A stretch of DNA of 64,000 bases from Metabacillus indicus LMG 22858 (lineage in GTDB: Bacteria > Bacillota > Bacilli > Bacillales > Bacillaceae). This document shows, piece after piece, positions 35,994 to 44,074 of the stretch (positions within the stretch are counted from its first letter, which is position 1; each line of letters opens with the position of its first letter). Under the pieces are notes generated by a model that was not told where the DNA came from, made no database searches, and saw nothing but the letters and a program-made list of their open reading frames with translations. The position numbers and the translations under genes were made by a program. The stretch is from positions 1 to 64,000 of the forward strand of contig NZ_JGVU02000007.1 of the NCBI RefSeq assembly GCF_000708755.2, written 5' to 3'.

Positions 35994-37124
35994 ATGGACA
36001 GCTTTTTATTCAGGAATGCAACCATTTATCCCATAACGTCAAAAACGCTCTATCAATCAGATCTGCTCGTGACAGGAGGCAAAATCAAAGCAATCGGCAA
36101 GAACCTCCCTGCCCCGCCTGATGCAGCCATCATTGAATGCGGGGAGCAGTTTCTTTTCCCCGGCTTTATCGATGTTCATACACACCTTGGTCTGTATGAT
36201 GAAGGAACAGGCTGGGCAGGCAATGATGCGAATGAAACCATTGAAGTGCTCTCTCCGCACATTCGTGCACTCGACGGCGTGCATCCCCTTGATCAGGGCT
36301 TTAAAGATGCAGTCAGGTACGGCATAACAACCGTCCACGTCATGCCGGGCAGCGCAAACGTAATCGGCGGAACAACATCCGTCATCAAAACCCACGGCAT
36401 CAATATCAAAGACATGCTCGTGGTGGAAACGGCTGCTCTTAAAATTGCTTTGGGCGAAAACCCGAAGCGCATTCACAGCCACGGCAATAAGGATTCCATT
36501 ACAAGAATGGGCATCATGGGCATGCTCAGGGAAGCTTTTTATAAAGCCAAATGCAGCATGAATGACTGCGATGACTTCAGATCCATCCCCATTAAAAAAG
36601 TGCTGAACCGTGAAATCCCAGTCCGCATTCACGCACACAGAGCAGATGACATCCTGTCTGCAATACGGTTTGCAGAAGAATTCGATCTGGATTTAAGGAT
36701 TGAACACTGTACAGAAGGCCATCTGATCGCAGATGAATTTATCGGTAAAAACATCAAAGTAAGCGTAGGCCCGACCCTTACCCGCAAATCAAAAATCGAA
36801 CTCAAAAACAAAAGCTGGGAAACGTATCAGGCACTCGCTGACCGGGGGGTAGAAGTCTCCATCACGACGGACCACCCCTACACCCCGATCCAGTATTTGA
36901 ACGTGGTCGCATCCATCGCCGTAAGGGAAGGTTTTGACGAAAAACTCGCTCTTGAATCCATCACCATAACTGCTGCCAAAAACCTGATGATCGACCACCT
37001 TGTCGGAAGCCTTGAACCGGGAAAAGACGCCGACATCGTCCTGTGGAACCACCACCCGTTCCACTACCTCGCAAAGCCCGGGCTGACAATGATAAATGGG
37101 AAAATAGTCTATCAAAAAACCTGA
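35994..37124 (+). CDS. Amidohydrolase family protein
   Basis: A 376-residue metal-dependent hydrolase with the TIM-barrel amidohydrolase pattern: the metal-binding HxH in GFIDVHTHLGLY near residue 62, further histidines in RIHAHRADD and RIEHCTEGH, the catalytic Asp in TTDHPYTP, and the C-terminal GSLEPGKDADIVLW strand of imidazolonepropionase-like enzymes. The substrate cannot be told. AGGAG precedes the ATG. It lies 29 bp after yfhF and could be cotranscribed with it. Confidence 0.9.
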   Translation: MDSFLFRNATIYPITSKTLYQSDLLVTGGKIKAIGKNLPAPPDAAIIECGEQFLFPGFIDVHTHLGLYDEGTGWAGNDANETIEVLSPHIRALDGVHPLDQGFKDAVRYGITTVHVMPGSANVIGGTTSVIKTHGINIKDMLVVETAALKIALGENPKRIHSHGNKDSITRMGIMGMLREAFYKAKCSMNDCDDFRSIPIKKVLNREIPVRIHAHRADDILSAIRFAEEFDLDLRIEHCTEGHLIADEFIGKNIKVSVGPTLTRKSKIELKNKSWETYQALADRGVEVSITTDHPYTPIQYLNVVASIAVREGFDEKLALESITITAAKNLMIDHLVGSLEPGKDADIVLWNHHPFHYLAKPGLTMINGKIVYQKT

Positions 37125-37253
37125 ATTTCCCTCTTGAAAAACAGCGCTTTCTCAGTCTCAAAAAATGTGCTCAAATTCACATAAAATTAACAAAAAAAAT
37201 TGTTCCATTTTGAAAAAAAATCGAGTATGATACTTGAGGAAAGAGTAATATGC

Positions 37254-37374
37254 TAGAAAAGCGGAAGCGCCCGTTTTGCTCCGGCAGTCAGATAAGAAAT
37301 CACCCGAAAAGTCCGGGTTTGACTTTTTGGGGGATTTTGTTCTGACAGAGGAGTTGGGCGCTGCAGCTGGACAT
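37254..37374 (+). repeat. Dispersed ~120-bp palindromic repeat, copy 2
   Basis: Starts TAGAAAAGCGGAAGCGCCCG and ends GGGCGCTGCAGCTGGACAT. The central hairpin pairs AATCACCCGAAAAGTC with GACTTTTTGGGGGATT with a few wobbles. It lies between the amidohydrolase gene and the structured leader of the GNAT gene, in the same orientation as copies 1 and 3. Confidence 0.87.
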
Positions 37375-37419
37375 CGAAAACCGAGTCTAAGTATTCCTGA
37401 AGTTATTACTAAAAACCGA

Positions 37420-37581
37420 ATGATGCAATTGCGTGGGAAGGCAAATGGTGCGCCACCAGTAAACTGGTCCTAGTGGGTTCGATTCCCACCCCGAAATTTT
37501 TTGGCTAATTTAAAAAATTTCGAGGGTGGGACTTTCACACGACAAGTCTGTAAGTCTGCCCTCTGGTTGGAGGGACAGCAA
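37420..37581 (+). ncRNA. Candidate structured leader RNA of the GNAT gene
   Basis: Five overlapping stems can be drawn. (i) TGGTG (37446-37450) / CACCA (37454-37458). (ii) ACCAG (37455-37459) / CTGGT (37464-37468), exclusive with (i). (iii) GTGGG (37473-37477) / CCCAC (37485-37489) with a tRNA-T-arm-like loop TTCGATT. (iv) A long stem of 37485-37502 with 37512-37530, exclusive with (iii). (v) CTGCCCTC (37556-37563) with GAGGG-A-CAG (37570-37578), which covers the ribosome site GGAGGG. The GAGGG at 37522-37526 can instead pair with CCCTC at 37559-37563 and free the ribosome site. The ligand, if any, is unknown and no known riboswitch class was recognised. Confidence 0.45.
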
Positions 37582-38139
37582 ATGCTTAAAAAACGTGATA
37601 TTCATGACAGTCAGCCGCTATATGATCATATGATCCACCCTGATGTCTTCCCATTTGTGCGCCACAAAGCAGCATCAATTGATGAATATCTTTTTTTAAC
37701 CAAACAGACAATTGAAGCAGAAGAGCGCGGGGAATTAATTTCACGTACCATTCTTGATGAATGGGGCTCTCCAATCGGAACGATCAGTCTGTTTGACATC
37801 CAGGACAACGCAGGATTTCTCGGCACATGGCTCGGGAAACCATACCACGGAAAAGGCTATAACCAAGCCGCAAAAGATGCCTTCTTCAATGAACTCTTTT
37901 TTGAGCTTGGCATCGACCGGATTTTCCTTCGCATCCGCAAGAAAAACGTCCGTTCAACAAAAGCAGCCGAAAAACTGCCGTACGTTGTCTACGCGAACGA
38001 AACAAGAAAACCGCTCCTTGATGAAATCAATCAGGGTGAAGATATCTATAACCTATACGAAATTTCAAAAGACCTTTACACCTTCTATACGGTGCGCACC
38101 GCTGCAGAAACAGAGGAACAGCATCTTAAAGAGGCATAA
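37582..38139 (+). CDS. GNAT family N-acetyltransferase (RimJ/RimL-like)
   Basis: A 185-residue acetyl-CoA-dependent acetyltransferase. The acetyl-CoA loop is in GTWLGKPYHGKGYNQAAKDAF (Q/RxxGxG/A-type motif near residue 95), preceded by GSPIGTISLFD and followed by RIFLRIRKKNVRSTKAAEKLPY as in the RimJ/RimL branch. The acceptor is unknown. The start was set at the ATG at 37582, seven bases after GGAGGG; a longer upstream frame passes through hairpins and is unlikely to be translated. The long structured leader suggests post-transcriptional control. Confidence 0.88.
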   Translation: MLKKRDIHDSQPLYDHMIHPDVFPFVRHKAASIDEYLFLTKQTIEAEERGELISRTILDEWGSPIGTISLFDIQDNAGFLGTWLGKPYHGKGYNQAAKDAFFNELFFELGIDRIFLRIRKKNVRSTKAAEKLPYVVYANETRKPLLDEINQGEDIYNLYEISKDLYTFYTVRTAAETEEQHLKEA

Positions 38140-38154
38140 AATAAGAAAAGCCTA

Positions 38155-38186
38155 AAAAACCTGCTCATACAAAGCAGGTTTTTTTG
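38155..38186 (+). terminator. Terminator of the GNAT gene
   Basis: The stem AAACCTGCT / AGCAGGTTT is followed by TTTTT. Confidence 0.93.
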
Positions 38187-38247
38187 TATGAGATTTTGCC
38201 GCGATGACGAAAATAGATGTGACACAAATTCGAAAGGGTGAAAAAGC

Positions 38248-38376
38248 ATGTCGGACAAAAGAAAACGCGAAAAAACACGCAACTCTCTAAGCGGCGCTCA
38301 AGAAGTAACCTATTCCCGAGAATTTAAAATGGCAGACCGCGCGGGCGGGTACATAGGCAGTAAGAGCGGACGCTGA
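38248..38376 (+). CDS. yfhE: YfhE family small protein
   Basis: A 42-residue basic protein (MSDKRKREKTRNSLSGAQEV, then TYSREFKMADRAGGYIGSKS), matching the YfhE family, which lies between yfhD and yfhF in B. subtilis. An AAGGGTG site precedes the ATG. The function is unknown. It is followed immediately by the family C repeat array. Confidence 0.85.
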   Translation: MSDKRKREKTRNSLSGAQEVTYSREFKMADRAGGYIGSKSGR

Positions 38377-38399
38377 GGCAGAAGCATAAACGCTGGTGA

Positions 38400-38795
38400 A
38401 TATTTTTGGAAAGTGCTGTGAACCTTGGTTTGCAGCATTTTCTTTGTTGATTGCTTTATGGAAAGTGCGCTTAAGTTGGGTTTGCAGCACAATCTTGGAT
38501 GATTGCTCTTTGATAAGTGTTCTTAGCCTTGGTTAACAGCACAAACTTTGTTGATTGTTCACTGGAAAGTGTTCTTAACCTGGGTTAGCAACACAAACTT
38601 TGTTGAGTGTTCATTGGTAAGTGTTCTTAACCTGGGTTAGCAACACAAACTTTGCTGATGGTTCATTGGAAAGTGTTCTTAACCTGGGTTAGCAGCACAA
38701 ACTCTGTTGATTGTTCACTGGAAAGTGTTCTTAATCTGAGTTAGCAACACAAACTTTCATGATCGCTCCCTGGAAAGTGTTCTTAACCAGCTCAA
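38400..38795 (+). repeat. 52-bp tandem hairpin repeats, family C (eight units)
   Basis: AAGTG(T/C) motifs start at 38411, 38463, 38515, 38567, 38619, 38671, 38723 and 38775, each exactly 52 bp apart. The unit contains GTGTTCTTAACCTGGGTTAG followed by CAACACAAACTTTGTTGATT. AACAC(AA)ACTTT pairs with AAAGTGTT across a ~16-nt loop, and TTAACC / GGGTTA forms a second small stem. AGCAC variants opposite GTGTT keep G-U pairs only in plus-strand RNA. It lies between yfhE and yfhD. The next ~130 bp to yfhD show no other feature. Confidence 0.92.
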
Positions 38796-38923
38796 AGACA
38801 AATAACCGCTTGACCGTATGTGAGCTTAACGCCTAAAGTCAGCAACTACCAGCATAAGTCCTCCCAAATAATCCACACTAAACAAGAACCTTGCGTTCAA
38901 CTTTTTTTAGGGGGGCTTTTACC

Positions 38924-39106
38924 ATGGGAAGAGCAAACAGCCAGCAGTCCAAAAACAAGAGCAACTTGCCTCAAGTACCGAAAAACTTAAAAAAAGAAGC
39001 TGACGGTGTTTACGAGGAATATTCAGCTGAACTCGCAGACAGTGCAGACAAAGAAGCTCAGGCTAGAGCAAAAGCTGCCGACCAGCGTCAGGGAAAATCA
39101 TTATAG
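38924..39106 (+). CDS. yfhD: YfhD family small protein
   Basis: A 60-residue, charged, helical protein with the family core LPQVPKNLKKEADGVYEEYS and ELADSADKEAQARAKAADQR. It corresponds to YfhD at the edge of the B. subtilis yfh cluster. The function is unknown. The start was set at the ATG at 38924, preceded by AGGGGGG; an 11-residue longer reading is unlikely. Confidence 0.87.
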   Translation: MGRANSQQSKNKSNLPQVPKNLKKEADGVYEEYSAELADSADKEAQARAKAADQRQGKSL

Positions 39107-39118
39107 CAGAAAAAAATC

Positions 39119-39150
39119 AGCCAGTGATGGTTCTTCCGTCACTGGCTTTC
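39119..39150 (+). terminator. Terminator of yfhD
   Basis: AGCCAGTGA and TCACTGGCT form a stem with a short T-containing tail. Confidence 0.75.
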
Positions 39151-39164
39151 AAATGGGGATAAAG

Positions 39165-39407
39165 TTATCCACACACCTGTTGATAATGTGAATAATATCT
39201 TTCCGGCATGAACATCCCCTCTATTCACCTTATTCCCACAGTCCACAGATTTCACGGAAAGTCTGTGTTTAAACTGTTGATAATGTGCATAAGTCGTGTA
39301 AACGCTTTACATTATTGTTTCGAAACGTATATCATCTGTGGATATCTTCGTACATGCCTCTTTTATCCCATTGTGGATAATCATGAATAGTTTCTTAAAG
39401 ATATACA
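39165..39407. promoter_or_regulatory. DnaA-box cluster
   Basis: Four sites match TTATNCACA exactly: 39165-39173 (TTATCCACA), and on the other strand 39187-39195 (TGTGAATAA), 39284-39292 (TGTGCATAA) and 39372-39380 (TGTGGATAA). Near matches (8 of 9) include TGTGGATAT at 39337, two TGTTGATAA copies, and ATATACACA near 39401. The block CTGTTGATAATGTGNATAA occurs twice. It lies between the ends of convergent genes, so it is unlikely to be a promoter control region. The remaining ~100 bp to the helicase terminator hold nothing recognisable. Confidence 0.85.
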
Positions 39408-39504
39408 CACTTTAAAAATACATCCAAGATTGGCCCCATGATATGTGCAAAGCTGCCTTCCCGGCGGCTTTTTCTTTTTTATAGCTGTATAATGTAACAT
39501 CAAC

Positions 39505-39532
39505 TGAAAAAGCCCCGCACTAAGTGCAGGAC
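39505..39532 (-). terminator. Terminator of the DEAD-box helicase gene
   Basis: On the minus strand CCTGCAC / GTGCGGG is followed by GCTTTTTC. Confidence 0.83.
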
Positions 39533-39543
39533 CTTCACTTAAC

Positions 39544-40680
39544 TCACTTTGAATCCACAACTTCCCCGTGGTAAAAACGCTTTTTGTGCAGCTCAATTTT
39601 GAGGTTGCGGCACAGTTGCTTTAATTCGCGTTCTTCACGTTCTGTCACGAGAGATACGACCGTTCCGCTGGCACCGTTTCTTCCCGTACGGCCTGAGCGG
39701 TGAACATATTGTTCAGACGTTTCCGGCAGGTCATAGTGGATAACGTGCGTCACACCTTCAATATCAAGGCCGCGTGCTGCGACATCTGTTGCAAGCAGCA
39801 TGGAGATCTCCCCTGTTCGGAAGCTCTTCATCGCAAGTTCGCGCTCGCGCTTAGAAGAGTCGCCGTGCAGGATGCCGAGTTCAATGCCTTTGTACATCAG
39901 CTTTTCAGCAAGGACCGCTGCATTACCGATATCCTTTACGAATGCAATCGCTTTTGTCCCTTCCACTCTTGAAAGCTTTTGAAGAAGATCAATTTTGTCG
40001 CGCTGTTCTGATGGGAAATAAATATGTTCAACATCAGACTGAACGGCTTCTCCGCGGCTGATTTTAATCAGCTCCGGATTTTGCATCAGCTTTTTAGCTT
40101 CTGCTTCCGTTTTTTCAGGAAGAGTCGCCGAGAAAAGAAGAAGCTGTCTGTCTTTCAATGTTGTTTTAATGATGTTTTTGATGTTCGAAAGATGCTCCGG
40201 CTGCAGCAGCTGATCACCTTCATCAAGAACAATCGTCTTAACCTCGTGCATCTTGATTTTTTTCTGGTTGATCAGTTCATAAACACGTCCGGGTGTTCCG
40301 ACGATAATCTGCGGGCGCTTCTTCAGCTTTTCAAGCTGTCTTTTCACATTGGCTCCGCCGATGAAGCTTGCGCCCAAGATTCCGCTCCCTGCTGACCACT
40401 TTTGAATTTCCTCATGGATCTGCATGACCAGTTCCCTTGAAGACGCCATGATCAGTGTCTGGATATTCTTGCTCTCAGGATTGATGCGCTGCAGGACAGG
40501 CAGCAAATAGGCAAGCGTTTTGCCTGTTCCCGTCGGCGATTCTGCAATCACATCGCGTCCTTCCAGAATGGCAGGAACCGCCTTTTCCTGTATAGCGGTT
40601 GGAGTTGTATACGAAGCCTTTTCCCAGGCTTCCTTTAAAAATGGTTTTGCTTCTTCAAGCATTGACCATGTGCTGTTCAT
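39544..40680 (-). CDS. cshC: DEAD-box ATP-dependent RNA helicase (CshC/YfmL type)
   Basis: A 378-residue minimal DEAD-box protein. The Q motif is TPTAIQEKAVPAILEGRD. Motif I is ESPTGTGKTLAYLLP. In place of the DEAD box, motif II reads VLDEGDQLL (DEGD), a variant found in the YfmL group. Motif III is SATLPEK, and motif VI is HRSGRTGRNG. It has no C-terminal extension. YfmL of B. subtilis has almost the same length and takes part in ribosome assembly. Confidence 0.88.
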   Translation of the reverse strand: MNSTWSMLEEAKPFLKEAWEKASYTTPTAIQEKAVPAILEGRDVIAESPTGTGKTLAYLLPVLQRINPESKNIQTLIMASSRELVMQIHEEIQKWSAGSGILGASFIGGANVKRQLEKLKKRPQIIVGTPGRVYELINQKKIKMHEVKTIVLDEGDQLLQPEHLSNIKNIIKTTLKDRQLLLFSATLPEKTEAEAKKLMQNPELIKISRGEAVQSDVEHIYFPSEQRDKIDLLQKLSRVEGTKAIAFVKDIGNAAVLAEKLMYKGIELGILHGDSSKRERELAMKSFRTGEISMLLATDVAARGLDIEGVTHVIHYDLPETSEQYVHRSGRTGRNGASGTVVSLVTEREERELKQLCRNLKIELHKKRFYHGEVVDSK

Positions 40681-40887
40681 TTGTTTTCACCTTTTCGTAT
40701 CTGAAGTCCGTCTTTTATGAGAAAGACGCATTTTCTTATTATATACCATTTCGGCTGATGGAAAAACAGCTCTTGTTCTTCCGCCCGCAAGAATATCCTG
40801 AAAATTACCAGTTATTGTTTTAACTTTTCGTTTCCAGCTTATATAATAGACTCCATAAATAGAACTTTTCATAGAGGAGAGAACAGA

Positions 40888-42594
40888 ATGACTGTCATTG
40901 GCATCGACCTGGGCACATCCAACAGTCTTGCAGCGTTTTGGTCTGAAGAAGGGCCGAAAATTATTCCAAATGTACTCGGCAGCAATTTGACTCCATCCAT
41001 TGTCAGCATTGATGATAATGGCGAAATCCTCGTCGGCGAAATTGCAAAAGAGCGCCAGATTTCACATCCCCACCTCACTGCATCCGCTTTTAAGCGTTAT
41101 ATGGGCACGGCTAAAACCTATCATCTCGGAACCTATCATTTGTCTCCGGAGGAATTGTCCTCCTTTGTTCTTCAGTCTTTAAAAAGAGATGCGGAAACGT
41201 TTTTGAACGAAGAAATCACGCATGCGGTCATCAGTGTTCCGGCATATTTTAATGACCAGCAGAGAAAAGCGACAAAGCGTGCAGCCGAACTTGCAGGTCT
41301 TACGGTTGACCGTCTGATCAGCGAACCGACAGCTGCAGCTATTGCATACGGCTTTCACCAGCAGAATGAGGACACTCGCTTCCTCGTTTTTGACCTTGGC
41401 GGCGGAACGTTTGACGTATCGATTCTTGAGCTTTTTGAAGGCGTCATGGAGGTTAAATCTATTGCAGGAGACAATTTTCTCGGCGGCGAGGATTTTACGA
41501 ACCTGCTCATGCACTATTTTCTGAACGACCACAAGCTTGCGGCAGATGACCTGGATGCACGAGAGCAATCTGTCCTGTTCAAGCAGGCGGAAACATGCAA
41601 ACGGGAGCTTGGCAGCCATCATCAGCGCGGCCGGATGGTGCTTCATCACAACGGCCAGGAGTATTCAACCAGCTTAGACAGGACTACTTTTGAAAAAATA
41701 GCCCAGCCTCTCGTGCTGAAACTTCGAAATCCGATCGAACGCGCACTGCGGGATGCCGATTTGCAGACAGACGAGATTGACGCCGTCATCCTGATTGGCG
41801 GAGCAACAAGACTTCCAATGATTAAAGGCATTGTCACAAAGATTTTCGGCAAGCTTCCCTTCCTGACGATTCATCCTGATGAAGCAGTAGTCCTTGGAAC
41901 TGCCGTCCAGGTTGCGCTGAAAGAGCGGAATGAAGCCGTGGACGAACTCATCCTGACCGATGTGTGCCCTTATTCACTCGGAACAGATGTCGTGAAGCAG
42001 CATGATGCCGACTCCTACACGTCCGGCCATTTCCTTCCGATCATTGAGCGAAATACGCCGATTCCCGTCAGCAGAGTCGAACGCCTCTACACGATCAAGG
42101 ACAACCAGGACCGGATTGTCATTGACATCTATCAGGGAGAAAGCAGACGCGTTGAAAATAACTTGAAAATCGGCGAACTGACCGTTCAGATTCCGAAGTC
42201 GCCTGCGGGAAAAGAAGCTGTCGATGTGCGCTATACATACGACATAAACGGCTTGCTTGAGGTTGAGGTCACAACCATCAGCACCGGCAGCAAACAAAAC
42301 ATGATGATTGAAAAAAATGCAGGAAGCATGACCCCTCTTGAAATGGAAAAAAGAATGGAAGAGCTGAAGGCTCTTAAAATTCATCCGAGAGACCGGACGG
42401 AAAACAGGCTCCTTCTCGCAAGGGGCGAACGGTTATATGAAGAAACACTTGGACGCGAACGGGAAGCTGCAGCCGCTGCCCTGGAACAGTTCGAGCACAT
42501 CCTTGCGTCACAGGATGACCAGAAGATCCGCGCAGCCGCAGCGCGCTTAAAAGAGATCCTGGAAGAGATGGAAAACTGGAGCAGACAGCGATGA
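40888..42594 (+). CDS. hscC: Hsp70 family chaperone (HscC type)
   Basis: A 568-residue Hsp70: the phosphate-1 motif [13 protein letters not shown], the adenosine/phosphate-2 motif [14 protein letters not shown], and [16 protein letters not shown] beta substrate-binding domain follows, and the helical lid is shorter than in DnaK (which is ~70 residues longer overall). GAGGAGAG precedes the ATG. The last codon overlaps the ATGA start of the J-protein gene, so the two are translationally coupled. This is separate from the housekeeping dnaK operon and resembles HscC, the specialised Hsp70 of E. coli. Confidence 0.9.
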   Translation: MTVIGIDLGTSNSLAAFWSEEGPKIIPNVLGSNLTPSIVSIDDNGEILVGEIAKERQISHPHLTASAFKRYMGTAKTYHLGTYHLSPEELSSFVLQSLKRDAETFLNEEITHAVISVPAYFNDQQRKATKRAAELAGLTVDRLISEPTAAAIAYGFHQQNEDTRFLVFDLGGGTFDVSILELFEGVMEVKSIAGDNFLGGEDFTNLLMHYFLNDHKLAADDLDAREQSVLFKQAETCKRELGSHHQRGRMVLHHNGQEYSTSLDRTTFEKIAQPLVLKLRNPIERALRDADLQTDEIDAVILIGGATRLPMIKGIVTKIFGKLPFLTIHPDEAVVLGTAVQVALKERNEAVDELILTDVCPYSLGTDVVKQHDADSYTSGHFLPIIERNTPIPVSRVERLYTIKDNQDRIVIDIYQGESRRVENNLKIGELTVQIPKSPAGKEAVDVRYTYDINGLLEVEVTTISTGSKQNMMIEKNAGSMTPLEMEKRMEELKALKIHPRDRTENRLLLARGERLYEETLGREREAAAAALEQFEHILASQDDQKIRAAAARLKEILEEMENWSRQR

Positions 42595-44057
42595 ATTCAG
42601 CGTGGAAGATATTAGGCATCGAACCGACTGACGACATGACCGTTATTAAAAAAGCCTACTCGGCAAAGCTCAAAATTCATCACCCTGAAGACGATCCGGA
42701 AGGCTATCAGAGGCTGCGGGAGGCCTTTGACACCATCAAAAAGGCATGGAAAAACCGAAACTTACGTCCTGCTGAAGAAAGAGCCTATGAAGATAGCGTA
42801 CATATACAAATGGAGGAGGAACCTGCCCCTCCCCTCCCGTCTCATTTCCCATTTTCGGAATGGCAGGAGACAGAAACAGATTCCCGCTCAACAATCGATT
42901 TGTTCCTGGAGAAAGTGGAGCAGATCTATGACCACTTCCCTTCCCGCATAAACAAGGAGAAATGGCTTGAACTCCTCAATGATGATGCACTGTGGGATTT
43001 GGAGCAAAGAGATTATCTGAGTGAACGGCTCCTGACCTTTTTCGAGCTGAATCCTTATCTCCCGGATTACATCTGGAAACTGCTTGAAGACACCTTCCAG
43101 TGGACTGATATGCTTAGGGAAAACCCGTACATTCTCGGCGAAGAAGAAACCGAAGCTTTTCTCCGGCGCCTGAAAGATAATACCGGTCTCTATCCTTCAC
43201 TTTCGTACCAACCGCTTTTACATAGCGAGGACATCCCATATGATCTCTATCTGATGAACCGGGAAAGAGCCCTTGACGAACTCCTTGAAAACCGACTGGA
43301 AGAAGCAGATACATATGTGAACACAGCCCTGTCTATTTTCCAAGATGATTCGCAGCTGCACACAATTTCCGGAATGATTTTTGAACGGAGCGGAAGGTTT
43401 GAAGAAGCTGCCGCTGCTTATGAAAAAGCATGTGCACTTCAGCCTGAAAACATCACAAATCGAATGCTTCTTGCACAGCTGCTATTTAAAACAGGAAAAT
43501 ATGAAGAAGCGGAACAAGCCTGCCTAAAAATCCTTTCTGACCATCCGGATCACCCGGATGCTCTCAGCCTTTTAGGCAGAATCCATTTTGAAACAGAAGA
43601 ATGGCAAAAAGCCCGTGAAACCTTTATGCAACTGGAGAGAATTCAGGGAAAAGATCCAGAGACCATGGTTTATCTGGCTAAAATCAATGATTTTCTGATC
43701 CGAAACAGCTTTAAGCGGAAGCCGCTTACGAAGAAGGAAATTAAGAAAGAGATCAGGCCTGATACGTTTAAAGATAAGCTGCGTATTTTTCTGTACTGCC
43801 ATTTGAAATGGAGGATCTTTTTCGCTTTCATTTTTTTACTAGTGAGCCACAACAAACTGCAGGCTCTTGGCGGAGAGAATTGGTTTGATCATCCGATTCT
43901 TAAAGTCTTATACGCAGTCTATTCACTCTTTCAGTACATTAATTTATCACTCTATTTTGAGTACACCCTGACGCCGCTGTTCTGGGCAGTATTATGGATC
44001 TATTCTGTGATTACGATTTTGAGAGAGTTGAACCGCGTACGGAAAATGGTTTTATAG
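42591..44057 (+). CDS. Membrane-anchored J-domain/TPR protein, partner of HscC
   Basis: A 488-residue protein. A J domain occupies residues 1-55 (AWKILGIEPTDDMTVIKKAY) and has HPE (31-33) where DnaJ proteins have the essential HPD. Then come a linker with a conserved acidic region, tetratricopeptide-type repeats at about 225-370 (GRFEEAAAAYEKACALQPEN, KYEEAEQACLKILSDHPDHP), and two C-terminal membrane helices (about 400-420 and 455-480). It resembles the DjlB/DjlC J proteins that pair with HscC in E. coli. The start overlaps the hscC stop (ATGA). The protein likely brings HscC to the membrane. Confidence 0.85.
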   Translation: MNSAWKILGIEPTDDMTVIKKAYSAKLKIHHPEDDPEGYQRLREAFDTIKKAWKNRNLRPAEERAYEDSVHIQMEEEPAPPLPSHFPFSEWQETETDSRSTIDLFLEKVEQIYDHFPSRINKEKWLELLNDDALWDLEQRDYLSERLLTFFELNPYLPDYIWKLLEDTFQWTDMLRENPYILGEEETEAFLRRLKDNTGLYPSLSYQPLLHSEDIPYDLYLMNRERALDELLENRLEEADTYVNTALSIFQDDSQLHTISGMIFERSGRFEEAAAAYEKACALQPENITNRMLLAQLLFKTGKYEEAEQACLKILSDHPDHPDALSLLGRIHFETEEWQKARETFMQLERIQGKDPETMVYLAKINDFLIRNSFKRKPLTKKEIKKEIRPDTFKDKLRIFLYCHLKWRIFFAFIFLLVSHNKLQALGGENWFDHPILKVLYAVYSLFQYINLSLYFEYTLTPLFWAVLWIYSVITILRELNRVRKMVL

Positions 44058-44074
44058 AAAGGAGGAGCAGCTTT

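Noticed and set aside
37441-37500. tRNA gene
   Set aside because: Only the T arm is convincing. No matching 5' acceptor strand, D arm or anticodon loop is found upstream, and the neighbouring hairpin has a four-base loop.
37512-37545. T-box riboswitch (AGGGTGGGAC resembles the T-box core)
   Set aside because: The match ends after ten bases, no specifier loop or terminator/antiterminator pair is found, and the downstream gene is not an aminoacyl-tRNA or amino-acid gene.
39297-39311. cre-like palindrome TGTAAACGCTTTACA inside the DnaA-box cluster
   Set aside because: Spacing differs by one base from the CcpA consensus, and no promoter or gene start is nearby.
39165-39407. Chromosomal or plasmid replication origin
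   Set aside because: No dnaA, dnaN or rep gene is near, and there is no clear AT-rich unwinding repeat. A DnaA-titrating cluster fits better.
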